Shown: in pieces, positions 9,264 to 18,226 of the stretch
Numbering within the stretch: position 1 is the first letter of the stretch
Layout of the letters: the number at the start of each line of letters is the position of its first letter
Origin: JAHIKV01 sp963733145
GTDB lineage: Bacteria; Planctomycetota; Planctomycetia; Pirellulales; Thermoguttaceae
Length of the DNA stretch: 64,000 bases
Reading direction: 5' to 3'
NCBI GenBank assembly: GCA_963733145.1
Contig: CAVTCJ010000008.1
Span: forward strand, 190,576 to 254,575
Translations under genes and position numbers: made by a program
Notes under the pieces: generated by a model
Databases searched by the model: none
What the model was told of the DNA's origin: nothing
Seen by the model: only the letters and a program-made list of their open reading frames with translations

Positions 9264-10244
9264 TTACAGTTCCAACTGGGGGCAGAAATGGTACGGCGGC
9301 CAGGGACCGCTGACCTCCAACAGCAGGCCCTTGTCGCGGACGTCCTGGGCCACGTCGTCGAGTTCGCTCAGCCACTTGTCCTTGACCGCGGAGGGGAGGA
9401 GATAGGCCGCGTTGAAGACCATTTCCTCGCTTCGGCCGGTCAACTCGCCCGACAGTTTGCGGATACGGCAGCAGTTGTCGGCAATGCTTAGCAAACGTTG
9501 CTCGACGGCGTGAGTCGAGCGTTGTGCGGCGGCGCGGAGTTCCCGCAGGCCGTTCAGCAGGGCCTTTTTCCGCGAGAGATATTCGGTGCCCGATTGCGGC
9601 CGGTCTAGCGGCTGCCCTGGAACGGCGGCGGGGATTGTGGTGCAGCCGTCTCGGCTGCATGCGGCAGGCGGGACGCCTGCACCACAACCGATCCGTTGAT
9701 CGCCGCCGCGAAAATGCGGCGGCTGCAGCCGAGCGTGAGCGGGCATGGTTTCCATTCGCTGTTTGGGAAAAAGGGGACAGTCCCCATTTGCCGGAACGGC
9801 CCGAAGGGTGCTTTGCACAAATGGGGACTGTCCCCTTTTTCCCTTCGCGAGATACAGCTTGACTCCCCACTCCCGGCGATCTCCGCACTGCCCAAGGAAC
9901 TCGGCGACGGTCGAGCGGCAGCGCTGCATCGCCGCGCGCAACGATTCGAGCGAGCGAAACAGCGTGCCCAGCCTTAACGGCAGCACCGCGGCGCCGTCGG
10001 CCGCCTGACAGACGATCCGATTGTAGCGGGTGGCAACCTCTCCCAGCCAGCGGATATCCTCGGCCGTTTTGCCCTGCAACCGCTCCGGCGAGAACCGCTC
10101 CAGACTGACGCGGCTGACGACCGCGGCGATAGCCCCGTCGCGGATCAGCTCCACGTTGTAGTGCGGATCGACACCGGGACCGATCTCTTGCACCCGGCAC
10201 TCGGGCTGGGTAAAGGCGTATTGGCAATAATGCGGATCACTCAT
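9264..10244 (-). CDS. gvpL: gas vesicle protein GvpF/L (copy 2) with two inserted repeats
   Basis: A second GvpF/L paralogue, 326 residues against roughly 240 for the family. It has VLPLRLGTLFRSLESLRAA, EWGVKLYL, GTEYLSRKKALL and the terminal SGPWPPYHF signature, so both ends are intact. Between VKLYL and GTEYLSRK, about 80 residues are not GvpF-like. They are encoded by two palindromic elements (about 9766-9843 and 9636-9690) plus linker, without a stop or frame change. It lies between the AAA ATPase gene (24 bp upstream) and gvpF copy 1 (12 bp downstream). Confidence 0.85.
   Translation of the reverse strand: MSDPHYCQYAFTQPECRVQEIGPGVDPHYNVELIRDGAIAAVVSRVSLERFSPERLQGKTAEDIRWLGEVATRYNRIVCQAADGAAVLPLRLGTLFRSLESLRAAMQRCRSTVAEFLGQCGDRREWGVKLYLAKGKRGQSPFVQSTLRAVPANGDCPLFPKQRMETMPAHARLQPPHFRGGDQRIGCGAGVPPAACSRDGCTTIPAAVPGQPLDRPQSGTEYLSRKKALLNGLRELRAAAQRSTHAVEQRLLSIADNCCRIRKLSGELTGRSEEMVFNAAYLLPSAVKDKWLSELDDVAQDVRDKGLLLEVSGPWPPYHFCPQLEL
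9636..9690. repeat. palindromic element in gvpL (GTGGTGCAGCCGTCTCGGCTGC type)
   Basis: GTGGTGCAGCCGTCTCGGCTGCA and its partner GCGGGACGCCTGCACCAC form an imperfect hairpin inside the coding frame of gvpL, on the C-terminal side of the first inserted element. Confidence 0.75.
9766..9843. repeat. palindromic element in gvpL (GGGGACAGTCCCC type)
   Basis: AAAAAGGGGACAGTCCCCATTTG and CAAATGGGGACTGTCCCCTTTTT form a 23-bp perfect inverted repeat around a 30-base loop. It is translated as part of gvpL. Related halves occur at 22275-22365 between cytochrome genes. Confidence 0.85.
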
Positions 10245-10268
10245 GTTCGGCTCGTCCCCTGTGCGGCG

Positions 10269-12402
10269 CTAGTTCCTCGATCGCCTGCTGCAAATGTTTT
10301 CTGCCGATTTCCATTCCGGCGGAGTCCGGTTTCTCGGCGCGGCCTCGATCCGCTCGGTCAATACGCTCATCATCGCCCGGTGGCAGACGCCTTCGATGTC
10401 CGCGCCGCTGAAACCCTCGGTCTGACCGGCCAGCCAGCGGGCCGTGACGTCCGCGGCCAGCGGCCGGTCGCGGAGGTGGACCTGAAAGATTTTTTCGCGG
10501 GCGGCCGCGTCGGGCAGAGGCAGTTCGATTTGCAGGTCGAATCGGCCGGGCGCAACAGCGCCGGGTCGAGCAGGTCGCGGCGGTTGGTGGCCGCCAGCAC
10601 CAGCACGCCCTTTAGTTCCTCGATGCCGTCCAACTCGGTGAGCATCTGGCTGAGCACCCGGCCGCCGACGCCGGCGTCCTGATGTCCGCCGCCGGCCCGG
10701 GTCGCGGCCAGGGCGTCGATTTCGTCGAAGAAGACGATGCAGGGGGCCGCCTGCCGGGCCTTGTGGAAGACCTCGCGGAGCCCCCGCTCCGATTCGCCCA
10801 CGTACATCGACATCAGCTCCGGCCCCTTGACGGAGATGAAGTTCACCTCGGTCTCCGAGGCCAGGGCCTTGGCGATCAGCGTCTTGCCGCACCCCGGCGG
10901 CCCGGAAAGCAAGAGCCCCTTGGGCGGACTGAGGCGGCAGGAGTGAAACAGATCGGCGTATTTCATCGGCCACTCGACGGACTGGCGCAACCGCTGCTTG
11001 ACCTCCTCCAACCCGCCGACGTCGTCCCAGCCCACGTCGGGCACCTCGACGAAGACCTCGCGGATGGCCGACGGCTCCACTTCGTGCAGGGCCTGCTGGA
11101 AATCATCCATCGTGACTTCCAGTTGCGCCAACAGTTCATAGGGGATATGGCGTTGCGAGAAATCGACCTGCGGCAGCAGACGGCGCAGGGCGATCATCCC
11201 CGACTCGCGGCAGAGGGCCTCCAGGTCGGCGCCGACGAAGCCGTGGGTGATGGCCGCCAACCGTTCCAGCCGCACGTCTTCGGCCCGGGGCATGCCGCGG
11301 CTGTGAATCTCCAAAATCTCCTCGCGGCCGTGCTGGTCGGGGATGGGGATGGAGATTTCCCGGTCGAAGCGGCCCGGCCGGCGCAGGGCGGGGTCCAACA
11401 TGTTGGGCAGGTTGGTCGCCGCCAGCACGATCACGTGCTGCCGCTGCGACAATCCGTCCATCAAGGCCAGCAGTTGGGCCACGACCCGTTTTTCCACGTC
11501 GCCCACGGCCCGGTCGCGGCGCGGGGCGATGGCGTCGATCTCGTCGAGGAAGATGATGCTCGGGGACTTTTTGGTCGCCTCGTCGAAGATCTTCCGCAGA
11601 TGGGCTTCGCTCTCGCCGTAGAACTTATGGATGATCTCCGGTCCGTTGACGGCGAAGAAGTTGGCTTCGGTTTCGTGGGCCACCGCCCGGGCGATGAGGG
11701 TTTTGCCGCAGCCGGGAGGCCCCAGCAGCAGCACGCCCTTCGGGGCTTCGATGCCCAAGCGTTCGAACAATTCCGGGTATCGCAAGGGCAACTCGACAAT
11801 CTCGCGGACGCGATCGAGTTGCCGCCGCAGCCCGCCGACGTCTTCGTAGGAGATGGCCGGCGCGGCCGGCGACGGCGCTGCCCCACCCTTGCGGCGCCGC
11901 CGATTTTCAACACCGTGCCGGTCGCTATCAGCACCGGTCCTTCCGGCGACGTGCTCTTCACCTGGAAATCGGCGTAACGATTGCCGAACAGCGTCGCCCG
12001 GATGCGGTCGCCGGCCGCCGTCGGCAGTCCGTCCAACAGGCTGCCGATGTACTCCAGGTCGCGGTTCGAGGGGGTGTAGCCAAGCGGATCGAGGACCACT
12101 TCCTTGGCCGGCGGGGCCTTGATGCGGCGAATGACGACCGATTCGCCGATGGCCGCCCCGGCGTTCTCGCGGATGATGCCGTCGATCTGAATGCGGTCCT
12201 TGCCGCGTTGCTCCTTGAAGGCGGGCAACAACTTGCAGACCGTGGTCTTGTGTCCCGCGACCGCGACCGCATCGCCGATTTCCGCCCCCAGCTTTATCAT
12301 GTCGGCCGGATCGACGCGGGCCAACCCCCGGCCGACGTCCTTGCCGGTCGATTCACTGACTTTCAAGGTGAGTTCCCGTGTTGCCGCCACAGTGTTCGAC
12401 AT
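10269..12402 (-). CDS. CDC48/VCP-type double AAA ATPase of the gas vesicle cluster (two frame breaks)
   Basis: Hexameric unfoldase-type ATPase. The N-terminal part (from MSNTVAATRELTLKV) is a CDC48 N-domain. Two AAA modules follow, each with a Walker A (GPPGCGKTLIA twice) and Walker B (IIFLDEIDA, IVFFDEIDA). The frame changes once between the N-domain and the first AAA module at about 11870 (one base too many) and once at about 10555 (one base too few, within LLDPALLRPGRFDLQ). Across both breaks the protein similarity continues without loss, giving about 710 residues. Archaeal-type CDC48 genes beside gvp genes suggest a chaperone role in vesicle assembly. Either a pseudogene or two read errors. 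Confidence 0.75.
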
Positions 12403-12481
12403 GGTGCTTGCATCTCCAGAGTCATGCGCCCGCGTGGACGCCAGGGCTAAACGATCTTCTCCCGGAATCGCGACTGGTTAT

Positions 12482-13027
12482 TTACCGCTCGAACTTCACT
12501 TGCAGAATGCCGTTGCTGCATTCCCAATTCATCCGCTCGGCCGCACAGTTCTCCGGCAACTCGATCTCCTTGCGATAGGTCGTCTTGCCGCGCTTGGCGG
12601 AGAGTTCCAGCCGGCCGTCGTTTATTTCCAGTTTGACGTGCTCCTTGGCCACACCGGGCAGTTCGACGAGGACCAGCACGTGGTCGTCTTCCTCGTGGAC
12701 GTCGACCAGCGGTTCCCGGACGTCATCGCCCAGCGGTTTGTCGGACTCCTCGCGGCGGACGTTGCCGAAGGGTTCCACTTTGAGTTCGGTTTGGCCGCGG
12801 TCGCCGAGAGCGGTGCGGACGTTGATTCCATAGACGCCGCGGATTTTTCCGCTTTCATTTTGGAATTCGCCGGAGCGGGAGAGTTCTTCGCCGGCCTCGG
12901 CCAGTTCGCCCAATTTGTCGATCAATCCGCTCAGCCCGCCCAGCAGTCCGCCCAGGCCGAACGAGTCTGTTGACGACTTTATCTTTGCTATTCGTCGGTT
13001 TTTGTTTTGTATGGTCTTCACTGACAT
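12482..13027 (-). CDS. gvpH: Hsp20-fold gas vesicle protein, GvpH-like
   Basis: 181 residues: a Gly/Leu-rich N-terminal segment, then an alpha-crystallin-like domain (EPLVDVHEEDDHVLVLVELPGV, EHVKLEINDGRLELSA, FER end). This matches the small-heat-shock architecture of archaeal and bacterial GvpH. The start ATG 13027 follows AAAGGGGA about 12 bases upstream. It heads the minus-strand arm of the cluster, 80 bp before the AAA ATPase, and probably acts as a chaperone for the hydrophobic shell proteins. Confidence 0.8.
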   Translation of the reverse strand: MSVKTIQNKNRRIAKIKSSTDSFGLGGLLGGLSGLIDKLGELAEAGEELSRSGEFQNESGKIRGVYGINVRTALGDRGQTELKVEPFGNVRREESDKPLGDDVREPLVDVHEEDDHVLVLVELPGVAKEHVKLEINDGRLELSAKRGKTTYRKEIELPENCAAERMNWECSNGILQVKFER

Positions 13028-13738
13028 GTGCCACGGTTGTCCCCTTTCGTGTTCATTGAAAATTAACTGCGATATCCGATGTAAGAGGGAAAGCCGCCGG
13101 AGGCCGTTACGAATTAACTAAGCGCTGCTTCGCGCCATATCGGCATTCTCCCCCACCAATATAAGGCGCGGGCCGGACAATTCGGCGGAAGAGCGACGTT
13201 GACTCATGCCGCTGCGACTTTTTCCACCAGACGCAGCCCTATTTCCACCGTCTCGCGACTGGCGCCAACTCGGAGTCGTTTGTTGCAGTTGTCCGTGGAA
13301 ATCGTAGGGTGGGTCGAGCGCAGCGAGCCCCACCAACTTGAAATACAAACTATATGGTGTGGCTCGCTCCGCTCGACCCACCCTACAATCTCGCACGCAG
13401 GGCGAAAACAGCGAAATATTTTTTATGCGGCGCGGTGGAAAATATCGCACGCCGCGCGGAGTTCTTCCACTCGATGGTGGTCATTCGTCGCGCGGAGTGA
13501 TCCAAACACCACCGTTTTCGGTTTGCTAAAGCCGGCGCTCTAGGGAGGCTGTTCCCACAGGTTTGACTGTGATGCAAATCGAGCTACGGTTAATTTCAGC
13601 AAAGGACGACAACGTGACGATGTCACGTGAGCAGTCGATCCGATGCGAAGCCTATTGTGAGAGTTTACCCGTTGATTCCGCACCTGGACGGTGTCAGTCC
13701 GAGGTTGCCGAATTAGTAACATGAAAAGGAGAGTTGAG
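13028..13738. other. divergent 0.7-kb control region between gvpH and gvpA
   Basis: The two arms of the gas vesicle cluster diverge from here, so both promoters must lie in it; I cannot place them. It contains one palindromic element at 13303-13385 (separate entry). No convincing gene is present on either strand. Confidence 0.5.
13303..13385. repeat. palindromic element, GTAGGGTGGG...CCCACCCTAC family
   Basis: GTAGGGTGGGTCGAGCGCAGCGAG and CTCGCTCCGCTCGACCCACCCTAC form long inverted arms around an AT-rich loop. Related copies lie at 32893-32975 (intergenic) and 55067-55150 (inside a glycosyltransferase gene). Confidence 0.85.
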
Positions 13739-13957
13739 ATGGCGAACGTTCAGAAATCCACAGATTCCTCCAGCTTGGCCGAAGTCGTTGATCGGATTTT
13801 GGACAAGGGCATCGTGATCGACGCGTGGGCAAAGGTGTCGCTGGTCGGCATCGAACTGTTGTCGATCGAGGCCCGCGTGGTCATCGCCAGCGTCGAGACG
13901 TACCTGAAGTACGCCGAGGCGATTGGCCTGACCGCGACGGCGGCCGCTCCGGCCTAA
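13739..13957 (+). CDS. gvpA: major gas vesicle shell protein GvpA
   Basis: Small hydrophobic structural protein whose helical ribs form the gas vesicle wall. The 72 residues contain the hallmark LAEVVDRILDKGIVIDAWAK and VSLVGIELLSIEARVVIASV, close to canonical GvpA in length and sequence. ATG 13739 is preceded by AGGAG at 7 bases; an in-frame upstream start at 13691 is unlikely. First gene of the plus-strand arm. Only one copy of this major form is present in the window. Confidence 0.96.
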   Translation: MANVQKSTDSSSLAEVVDRILDKGIVIDAWAKVSLVGIELLSIEARVVIASVETYLKYAEAIGLTATAAAPA

Positions 13958-14304
13958 GTGGCGGAATAGGGTTCCGGCGGCGGGCCGGCGAATGTTGGAG
14001 CGGCGGCTTAACTGCCGCTCCGGCCGCGAGCCGGCCTTCCGCCGAACCGCGCCGGTGAAGGTCGGGGCACAGCTCCGCCGGCGTGCAGGGGGCAGGACTC
14101 GACGGCCAGGGAGGGTTGTCGCACGAAGATCGGTTGGCCAGAAAGCGGCGGGTTGGGGGCATATGCAAAAAGCCCGCCGCTCGCTGGCCGGCCTGCTTTC
14201 GAGGGCATTTGACGTTGAGCAGATTTAACTCGCGACACGGCCGCCCTGGCCTGTGCCCGAGGTTTTCCAACCGAAACAATTATCGAAATTAGAAGGGGAC
14301 AGTC

Positions 14305-14586
14305 ATGGCGACATTTACCGACGAATTCACCCGCATCCGCGAGGATTTCGATCAGGCGCAAGCGGACCGGGATCAGTTGTTCCACGATACCCGCGAGCAC
14401 GTGCATAACTTGGCGCAGGGCGTCAAGGACCAGATGGCCGAATTCCGCCACAACATGCAGGAGATGCACGAGAACATCGCGGAGATGGCCAACCAGGTGC
14501 GGACCGAGCTGCGCGACATGAGCACGGACTTGCACACCGGCGGCGATATTTTCCGCAAGGCCGCGAAGCCCCGCAAGGGACATTGA
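14305..14586 (+). CDS. small coiled-coil protein, possibly GvpC-like
   Basis: 93 residues, highly charged and predicted to be entirely helical: FTDEFTRIREDFDQAQADR, then repeated heptad-like stretches of Glu, Gln, His and Met. Its position directly after gvpA and its hydrophilic helical character recall GvpC, which stiffens the vesicle from outside, but I cannot show the 33-residue GvpC repeat. A ribosome-binding site AGAAGGGGACA lies just upstream of ATG 14305. The 350-bp gap between gvpA and this gene holds no recognisable gene. Confidence 0.55.
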   Translation: MATFTDEFTRIREDFDQAQADRDQLFHDTREHVHNLAQGVKDQMAEFRHNMQEMHENIAEMANQVRTELRDMSTDLHTGGDIFRKAAKPRKGH

Positions 14587-14596
14587 GACGTGTCCG

Positions 14597-14681
14597 TAAT
14601 AGCCGGCGGCTAACAGCCGCCGGTGGACAGACTCACGATTGGGCCACATTCCGGCGGCTGTTAGCCGCCGGCTATTGTATG
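14597..14681. repeat. palindromic element, AATAGCCGGCGGCTAACAGCCGCCGG family
   Basis: Inverted arms AATAGCCGGCGGCTAACAGC and GCTGTTAGCCGCCGGCTATT flank a 35-base loop. Each arm contains its own smaller palindrome. A diverged copy is at 41467-41540. Confidence 0.85.
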
Positions 14682-14773
14682 CGACATTGACCGGACGGTA
14701 ATCGAACCGCCGCCGGCAGAAGAATCCCCCCACCCGAATTGCAGCCTTCCGGCAGGAAAGGAAGCCTCTCCAG

Positions 14774-15702
14774 ATGATCAAACAGAGCAACGGCGTCAAT
14801 CGCCACGTGATCTCCAGCAAGTTGACGAACAGCCCGGACCAGATTCAACTCGAAGCCGGCGACGGATTCGTAATCACTCCCCAAGTCGAGGAATTGATCG
14901 AACGGGCCAGGGCCTATCTGGCGGCCGGCTACCCGGTCAACTTCTCCGGTCCGGCGGGCACGGGCAAGACCACGCTCGCCCTGCACGTGGCGGCGAAGTC
15001 CGGCCGGCCGGTGATGCTCATTCACGGCGACGACGAGTTCGGCAGTTCCGACCTGGTGGGCAACGACCGCGGATACCGCAAAAATCGCATGGTCGATCAG
15101 TACGTCCACTCGGTCGTCAAGGAAGAGGAAACGATGCGCACGCTGTGGATCGACAATCGTCTGACCACCGCTTGCCGCTATGGCCATACGCTGGTCTACG
15201 ACGAGTTCACCCGCAGCCGGCCCGAGGCCAACAACGTCCTGCTCAGCGTGCTGGGCGAGGAGATTCTCAACCTGCCCAAGCTCCGCTACGCCGGCGAGGG
15301 GTACTTGAAGGTGAATCCGGAATTCCGGGCGATATTTCACCTCGAACCCGGAGGAATACGCCGGCATCCACAAGAGCCAGGACGCCCTGATGGACCGCTT
15401 GATCACCATTCAAGTGCGATTATTTCGACCGCGCCACCGAAACCGCGATTACTGCCGCGCGGAGCGGAATCTCGCCGGACGACGCCGGACGCGTAGTCGA
15501 TCTGGTGCGGCATTATCGCGAGCAACACATCGGGCGGCATCGGCCGAGCCTGCGGGCGGCGATTATGATCGCCCGCGTCGTATCCCAGCGGGGAGGCTCG
15601 TTCGACCCGTCCGACTCGATTTATCAGCATACCTATCGCGACGTGCTCGGACTGGATCGCAACCCGGCCCGCGGCACGGCGGGACCCGAATGCGCGACAT
15701 AA
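14774..15702 (+). CDS. gvpN: gas vesicle AAA ATPase GvpN (two frame breaks)
   Basis: MoxR-type AAA ATPase required for vesicle growth. Walker A is GPAGTGKTT, Walker B is TLVYDEFTRSRPE, and GvpN-typical GNDRGYRKNRMVDQYVHSV and LPKLRYAGEGYL are clear. The frame breaks at about 15335 (an extra T before the FTSNPEEYAGIH region) and at about 15413 (one extra base before DYFDRATETAI). Reading through both restores the family sequence to the end (…VLGLDRNP). Both breaks are +1. Likely a functional gene with sequence errors, or a recent pseudogene. Confidence 0.85.
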
Positions 15703-15853
15703 TGGAGACGGACCTGGCGGGCACGTGCGGGCTGGTCGAGACGGCGCTGCAGGAATCCTGTTGATGCACGGCGTTTTCAACCTGATAGTCGAGAAACAAT
15801 GTATTATCCCGAATTGCGAATCGTCATTCAAGCCAGAGAGAAGGAAGCTCGAT

Positions 15854-16175
15854 ATGAAGTCTTCAGTTCCCGGCCGCGGAGTGCGAGACATCCACACCAT
15901 GTCCGAACGCATCAGCGATGCGGACAATCCCCAGCGCAAGTATCTGGCGCTGGCCATGCTCGAACTGGAAAAGGCCCGCCGCAGCAAAGAGAAGCAGAGC
16001 GCCTGCGCAGCGCGTGGCCGGCATCGACCAACGGCTGAGCGAGATCAACGCCGAGCAGACGGCGCTGCTCGCCGTCGCCGAATCGGAACTGGAATCATTC
16101 GCGGCCGCCGCTCGGGGAGAGCGGGCCGGGGATGAGAATTTTCGGCAGGAGTGCGGTTTCAAGTTGTCGTACTAA
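15854..16175 (+). CDS. small coiled-coil protein of the gvp cluster (one frame break)
   Basis: About 106 residues if a single extra base near 16003 is removed. The N-terminal half has SERISDADNPQRKYLALAML and ELEKARRSKEKQS; the second half continues AQRVAGIDQRLSEINAEQTA. The whole is predicted as one long amphipathic coiled coil. ATG 15854 follows AAGGAAG. I do not know a family name. Its place between gvpN and the GvpO-like gene suggests an accessory gas vesicle role. Confidence 0.5.
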
Positions 16176-16181
16176 CGTCAG

Positions 16182-16240
16182 GGTGCGTGAAACGCACCAA
16201 TCACAATATGCAGAACAGTGGCGCGTTTCACGCACCCTAC
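16182..16240. repeat. GTGCGTGAAACGCAC palindrome pair
   Basis: GGGTGCGTGAAACGCACCAA and its inverted copy GGCGCGTTTCACGCACCC flank about 25 bases. Single copies of the same palindrome occur at 5635-5652 (just before hdrA) and 53825-53848 (between the ligase and GNAT genes). Confidence 0.8.
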
Positions 16241-16275
16241 AAACAGCAATAACATCACCAATCGGAGACATTGAA

Positions 16276-16579
16276 ATGGAAACGACGATCACCCCGGACC
16301 AGACCCGGCGGCCGAACCTGGCCGAGGCGCAGGCCGTGGCCCGCGACTTTCTCGCCTGCGCACTGCCGGACGTGGAACGCGTGGACGTGACGAAGATCGC
16401 TCCCGTCTCTTCCGGCGGCGCAACCTGGGAGGCCGAGGCCGAAGTCTGGCAACCCAATCCAACCTTGAAATCGCTCGGCCTGGAGACCGGACGGCCCGTG
16501 TCTGGACCGCAGCCACTACTTGATTCGGCTCGACGCCACGCTGAACGTACTGGAATACGAACTGGAAGCGGCCATGTAA
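16276..16579 (+). CDS. gvpO: GvpO-like gas vesicle protein (one frame break)
   Basis: About 100 residues once one extra base near 16501 is ignored. The first part has LAEAQAVARDFLACALP and WEAEAEVWQPN; the second has LDRSHYLIRLDATLNVLEYE. The WxxxxEV...YxIxLD...YE layout resembles GvpO, a small cytosolic protein of unclear role in vesicle formation. ATG 16276 has GGAG about 8 bases upstream. Assignment rests on pattern and on position in the cluster; a generic hypothetical is possible. Confidence 0.55.
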
Positions 16580-16603
16580 TGCCGAAATAGATATTGGGTA
16601 AAC

Positions 16604-16738
16604 CCTAGCGCGGCGTAGCCGCAGCCAATTGTGGTCTTAGGTCTTGGGTCTTAGGTCTTGGCACGAAGACCCAAGACCTAAGACCCAAGACCGTCAAAGA
16701 TTGAGGCCGTTTTCTCAATCCCAGATAACTAATGGCAT
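16604..16738. repeat. heptamer-hairpin element, copy 1 (reverse orientation)
   Basis: A 135-bp unit: conserved flank TAGCGCGGCGTAGCCGCA, a hairpin of GGTCTTR heptamers (16633-16692), and conserved flank GATTGAGG...TTCTCAATCCC to CTAATGGCATA. The same flanks in the opposite order surround the hairpins at 24720-24854 and 58719-58866. It sits immediately before the third gvpF/L gene. Non-coding. Confidence 0.85.
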
Positions 16739-16783
16739 ATCGCGACCATTTCATCGCGGACAGCCGCCGACAAGGAGGTACAC

Positions 16784-17548
16784 GTGAGCACTCTTACCGC
16801 CGTACAATCGGGCCTCTATATCTACGGAATCATCGACGCCCGGGACGGAATCGACGTTTCCATGACCGGCATCGAGGGCGGAGGCATCAATGTGATCGAG
16901 GCGGACGGCATCGCCGCCGTGGTGACGCGGGTCATCAACAAGAAGATCCGCCCGCAACGGGCCAACCTGGCCGTGCACAACAAGCTCCTGCACGAGCTGG
17001 TCCGCCGCCAGGCCGTCGTCCCCTGCGCCTTCGGCATCGTCGCCGACGACGAGGAACATCTGACTGGCGGTCCTCCGCGAGAACCGCGACCAGTTGCTGC
17101 AACAATTGAACCGCTTCCGCGGCAAGGTGGAAATGAACCTCGGCGTGTATTGGAACACCTCCAACATCTTCGAGTATTTCGTGGCCTCCAACCAGGAACT
17201 CAAGGAGATGCGCGATCGGGTGTTCCGGCCCGGCCGCGAGCCTTCGCTGGAGGAGCGGCTCGAACTGGGAAGACTCTTCGAGTCGCAGTTGACAGCAGTG
17301 CCGCGAACGCCACACGCAGCAGGTGATCGACACGCTTCGCGCCGTATTGCGACGAGATTCGCTCCGTCGATCCGGGCCAGGAACAGATGATTATGAAACT
17401 GGTCTGCCTGGTCCGCCAGGATCAGGAAGGCCGCTTTGAGGAGGGCATCCAGGAAGCCGCCCGCAAGTTCGACGACCACTATTGTTTCAAGTACAGCGGG
17501 CCGTGGGCGCCCTTCGACTTCGTCGACGTCACGCTCGACTTATCCTAA
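16784..17548 (+). CDS. gvpF: gas vesicle protein GvpF/L (copy 3, three frame breaks)
   Basis: Third GvpF/L paralogue. The N-terminus GLYIYGIIDARDG and IAAVVTRVINKKIRPQRANL are typical, as is VVPCAFGIVADDEEHL; the middle has FRGKVEMNLGVYWN, and the end has YCFKYSGPWAPFDFVD. The GTG start at 16784 is preceded by a perfect AAGGAGGT. Frame breaks occur at about 17065, 17302 and 17342, each an extra base; the family sequence resumes each time, giving about 253 residues. It is followed after 12 bp by gvpG. Confidence 0.8.
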
Positions 17549-17560
17549 CGGAGGCTGCCC

Positions 17561-17809
17561 ATGTTTCTATTGGATGACATATTGCTGTCGCCGGTCAAGG
17601 GGCTGGCCGCCGTCTGCCGGAAAGTGCAGGAGGCCGCCCGGCAGGACATCGAGAACCAGGAAAAGAACACCATGTCGGCCTTGAGCGAACTGCACCGCCG
17701 GCTGGAAACGGGGCAAATCGAGGAAGCCGATTTCGACGCGGAGGAAACCCGGCTGCTGGAACAGATCGAGCGGCTTTCCAACATGCTCGCACCGCAGAAT
17801 GGACACTGA
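17561..17809 (+). CDS. gvpG: gas vesicle protein GvpG
   Basis: 82-residue helical protein of normal length for GvpG, starting FLLDDILLSPVKGLAAVCRKV, the family hallmark. A charged coiled coil follows (ALSELHRRLETGQIEEADF). GvpG works with GvpF/L in vesicle nucleation. The gene lies 12 bp after gvpF copy 3 with GGAGG in the gap, so the two are cotranscribed and possibly cotranslated. Frame intact. Confidence 0.92.
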   Translation: MFLLDDILLSPVKGLAAVCRKVQEAARQDIENQEKNTMSALSELHRRLETGQIEEADFDAEETRLLEQIERLSNMLAPQNGH

Positions 17810-17847
17810 CGCCGCCGACATAAATGAACTTGCCCGATTTTGGGAGC

Positions 17848-17940
17848 ACGCCCGTTTAGCCCCGGCGTCCACGCCGGGAGCATAATGTGATGGCATATAT
17901 GACATATTTTCCCGGCGTGGACGCCGGGGCTAAACGAACG
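17848..17940. repeat. palindromic element, CGTTTAGCCCCGGCGT family
   Basis: CGTTTAGCCCCGGCGTCCACGCCGGG and CCCGGCGTGGACGCCGGGGCTAAACG are near-perfect inverted arms around a 35-base AT-rich loop. Copies or halves occur at 26340-26431, about 12427-12452 and about 52388-52420. Confidence 0.9.
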
Positions 17941-17977
17941 GAATCCTCCCGGATCGTGCAAGCTGAAAGGAATCGCA

Positions 17978-18226
17978 GTGAGCAGCGACGAGGCTTATGC
18001 CGACAACGAAGAAAATACCCTGCTGGAACTTCTGGACCGGTTGCTGAACGCGGGCGTGGTCCTCTGCGGCGACCTGGTGATCTCGGTGGCCGACATCGAG
18101 TTGTTGTACCTGCGGCTGCAATTGACGCTTTCTTCGGTCGAGACCGCCCGCCGCGCGGGATGGTTCGTGCCCAGCGTAAGCGCATGCAACGAGCGTCTGG
18201 AATCGCAGATCGGAGAATGCCGATGA
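17978..18226 (+). CDS. gvpJ: GvpA-family minor structural protein, GvpJ-like
   Basis: 82 residues with the GvpA-fold core LLELLDRLLNAGVVLCGDLVI and VADIELLYLRLQLTLSSVET, and a short polar tail unlike the major shell protein. Such GvpJ/M/S proteins are minor components needed for assembly and shape. The GTG start 17978 follows AAAGGAA. Its stop overlaps the gvpK start (ATGA at 18223-18226). Confidence 0.88.
   Translation: MSSDEAYADNEENTLLELLDRLLNAGVVLCGDLVISVADIELLYLRLQLTLSSVETARRAGWFVPSVSACNERLESQIGECR

Noticed and set aside
10269..12402. Two or three separate AAA ATPase genes
   Set aside because: The N-domain and both AAA modules follow CDC48 order without gaps. The apparent boundaries coincide with single-base frame breaks inside conserved motifs, not with start and stop signals.
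16604..16738. Heptamer hairpin unit as a structured regulatory RNA or riboswitch
   Set aside because: It occurs in both orientations relative to genes, inside a broken gene, and with variable stem length, which fits an interspersed element better than a conserved RNA. Not excluded that it is transcribed.
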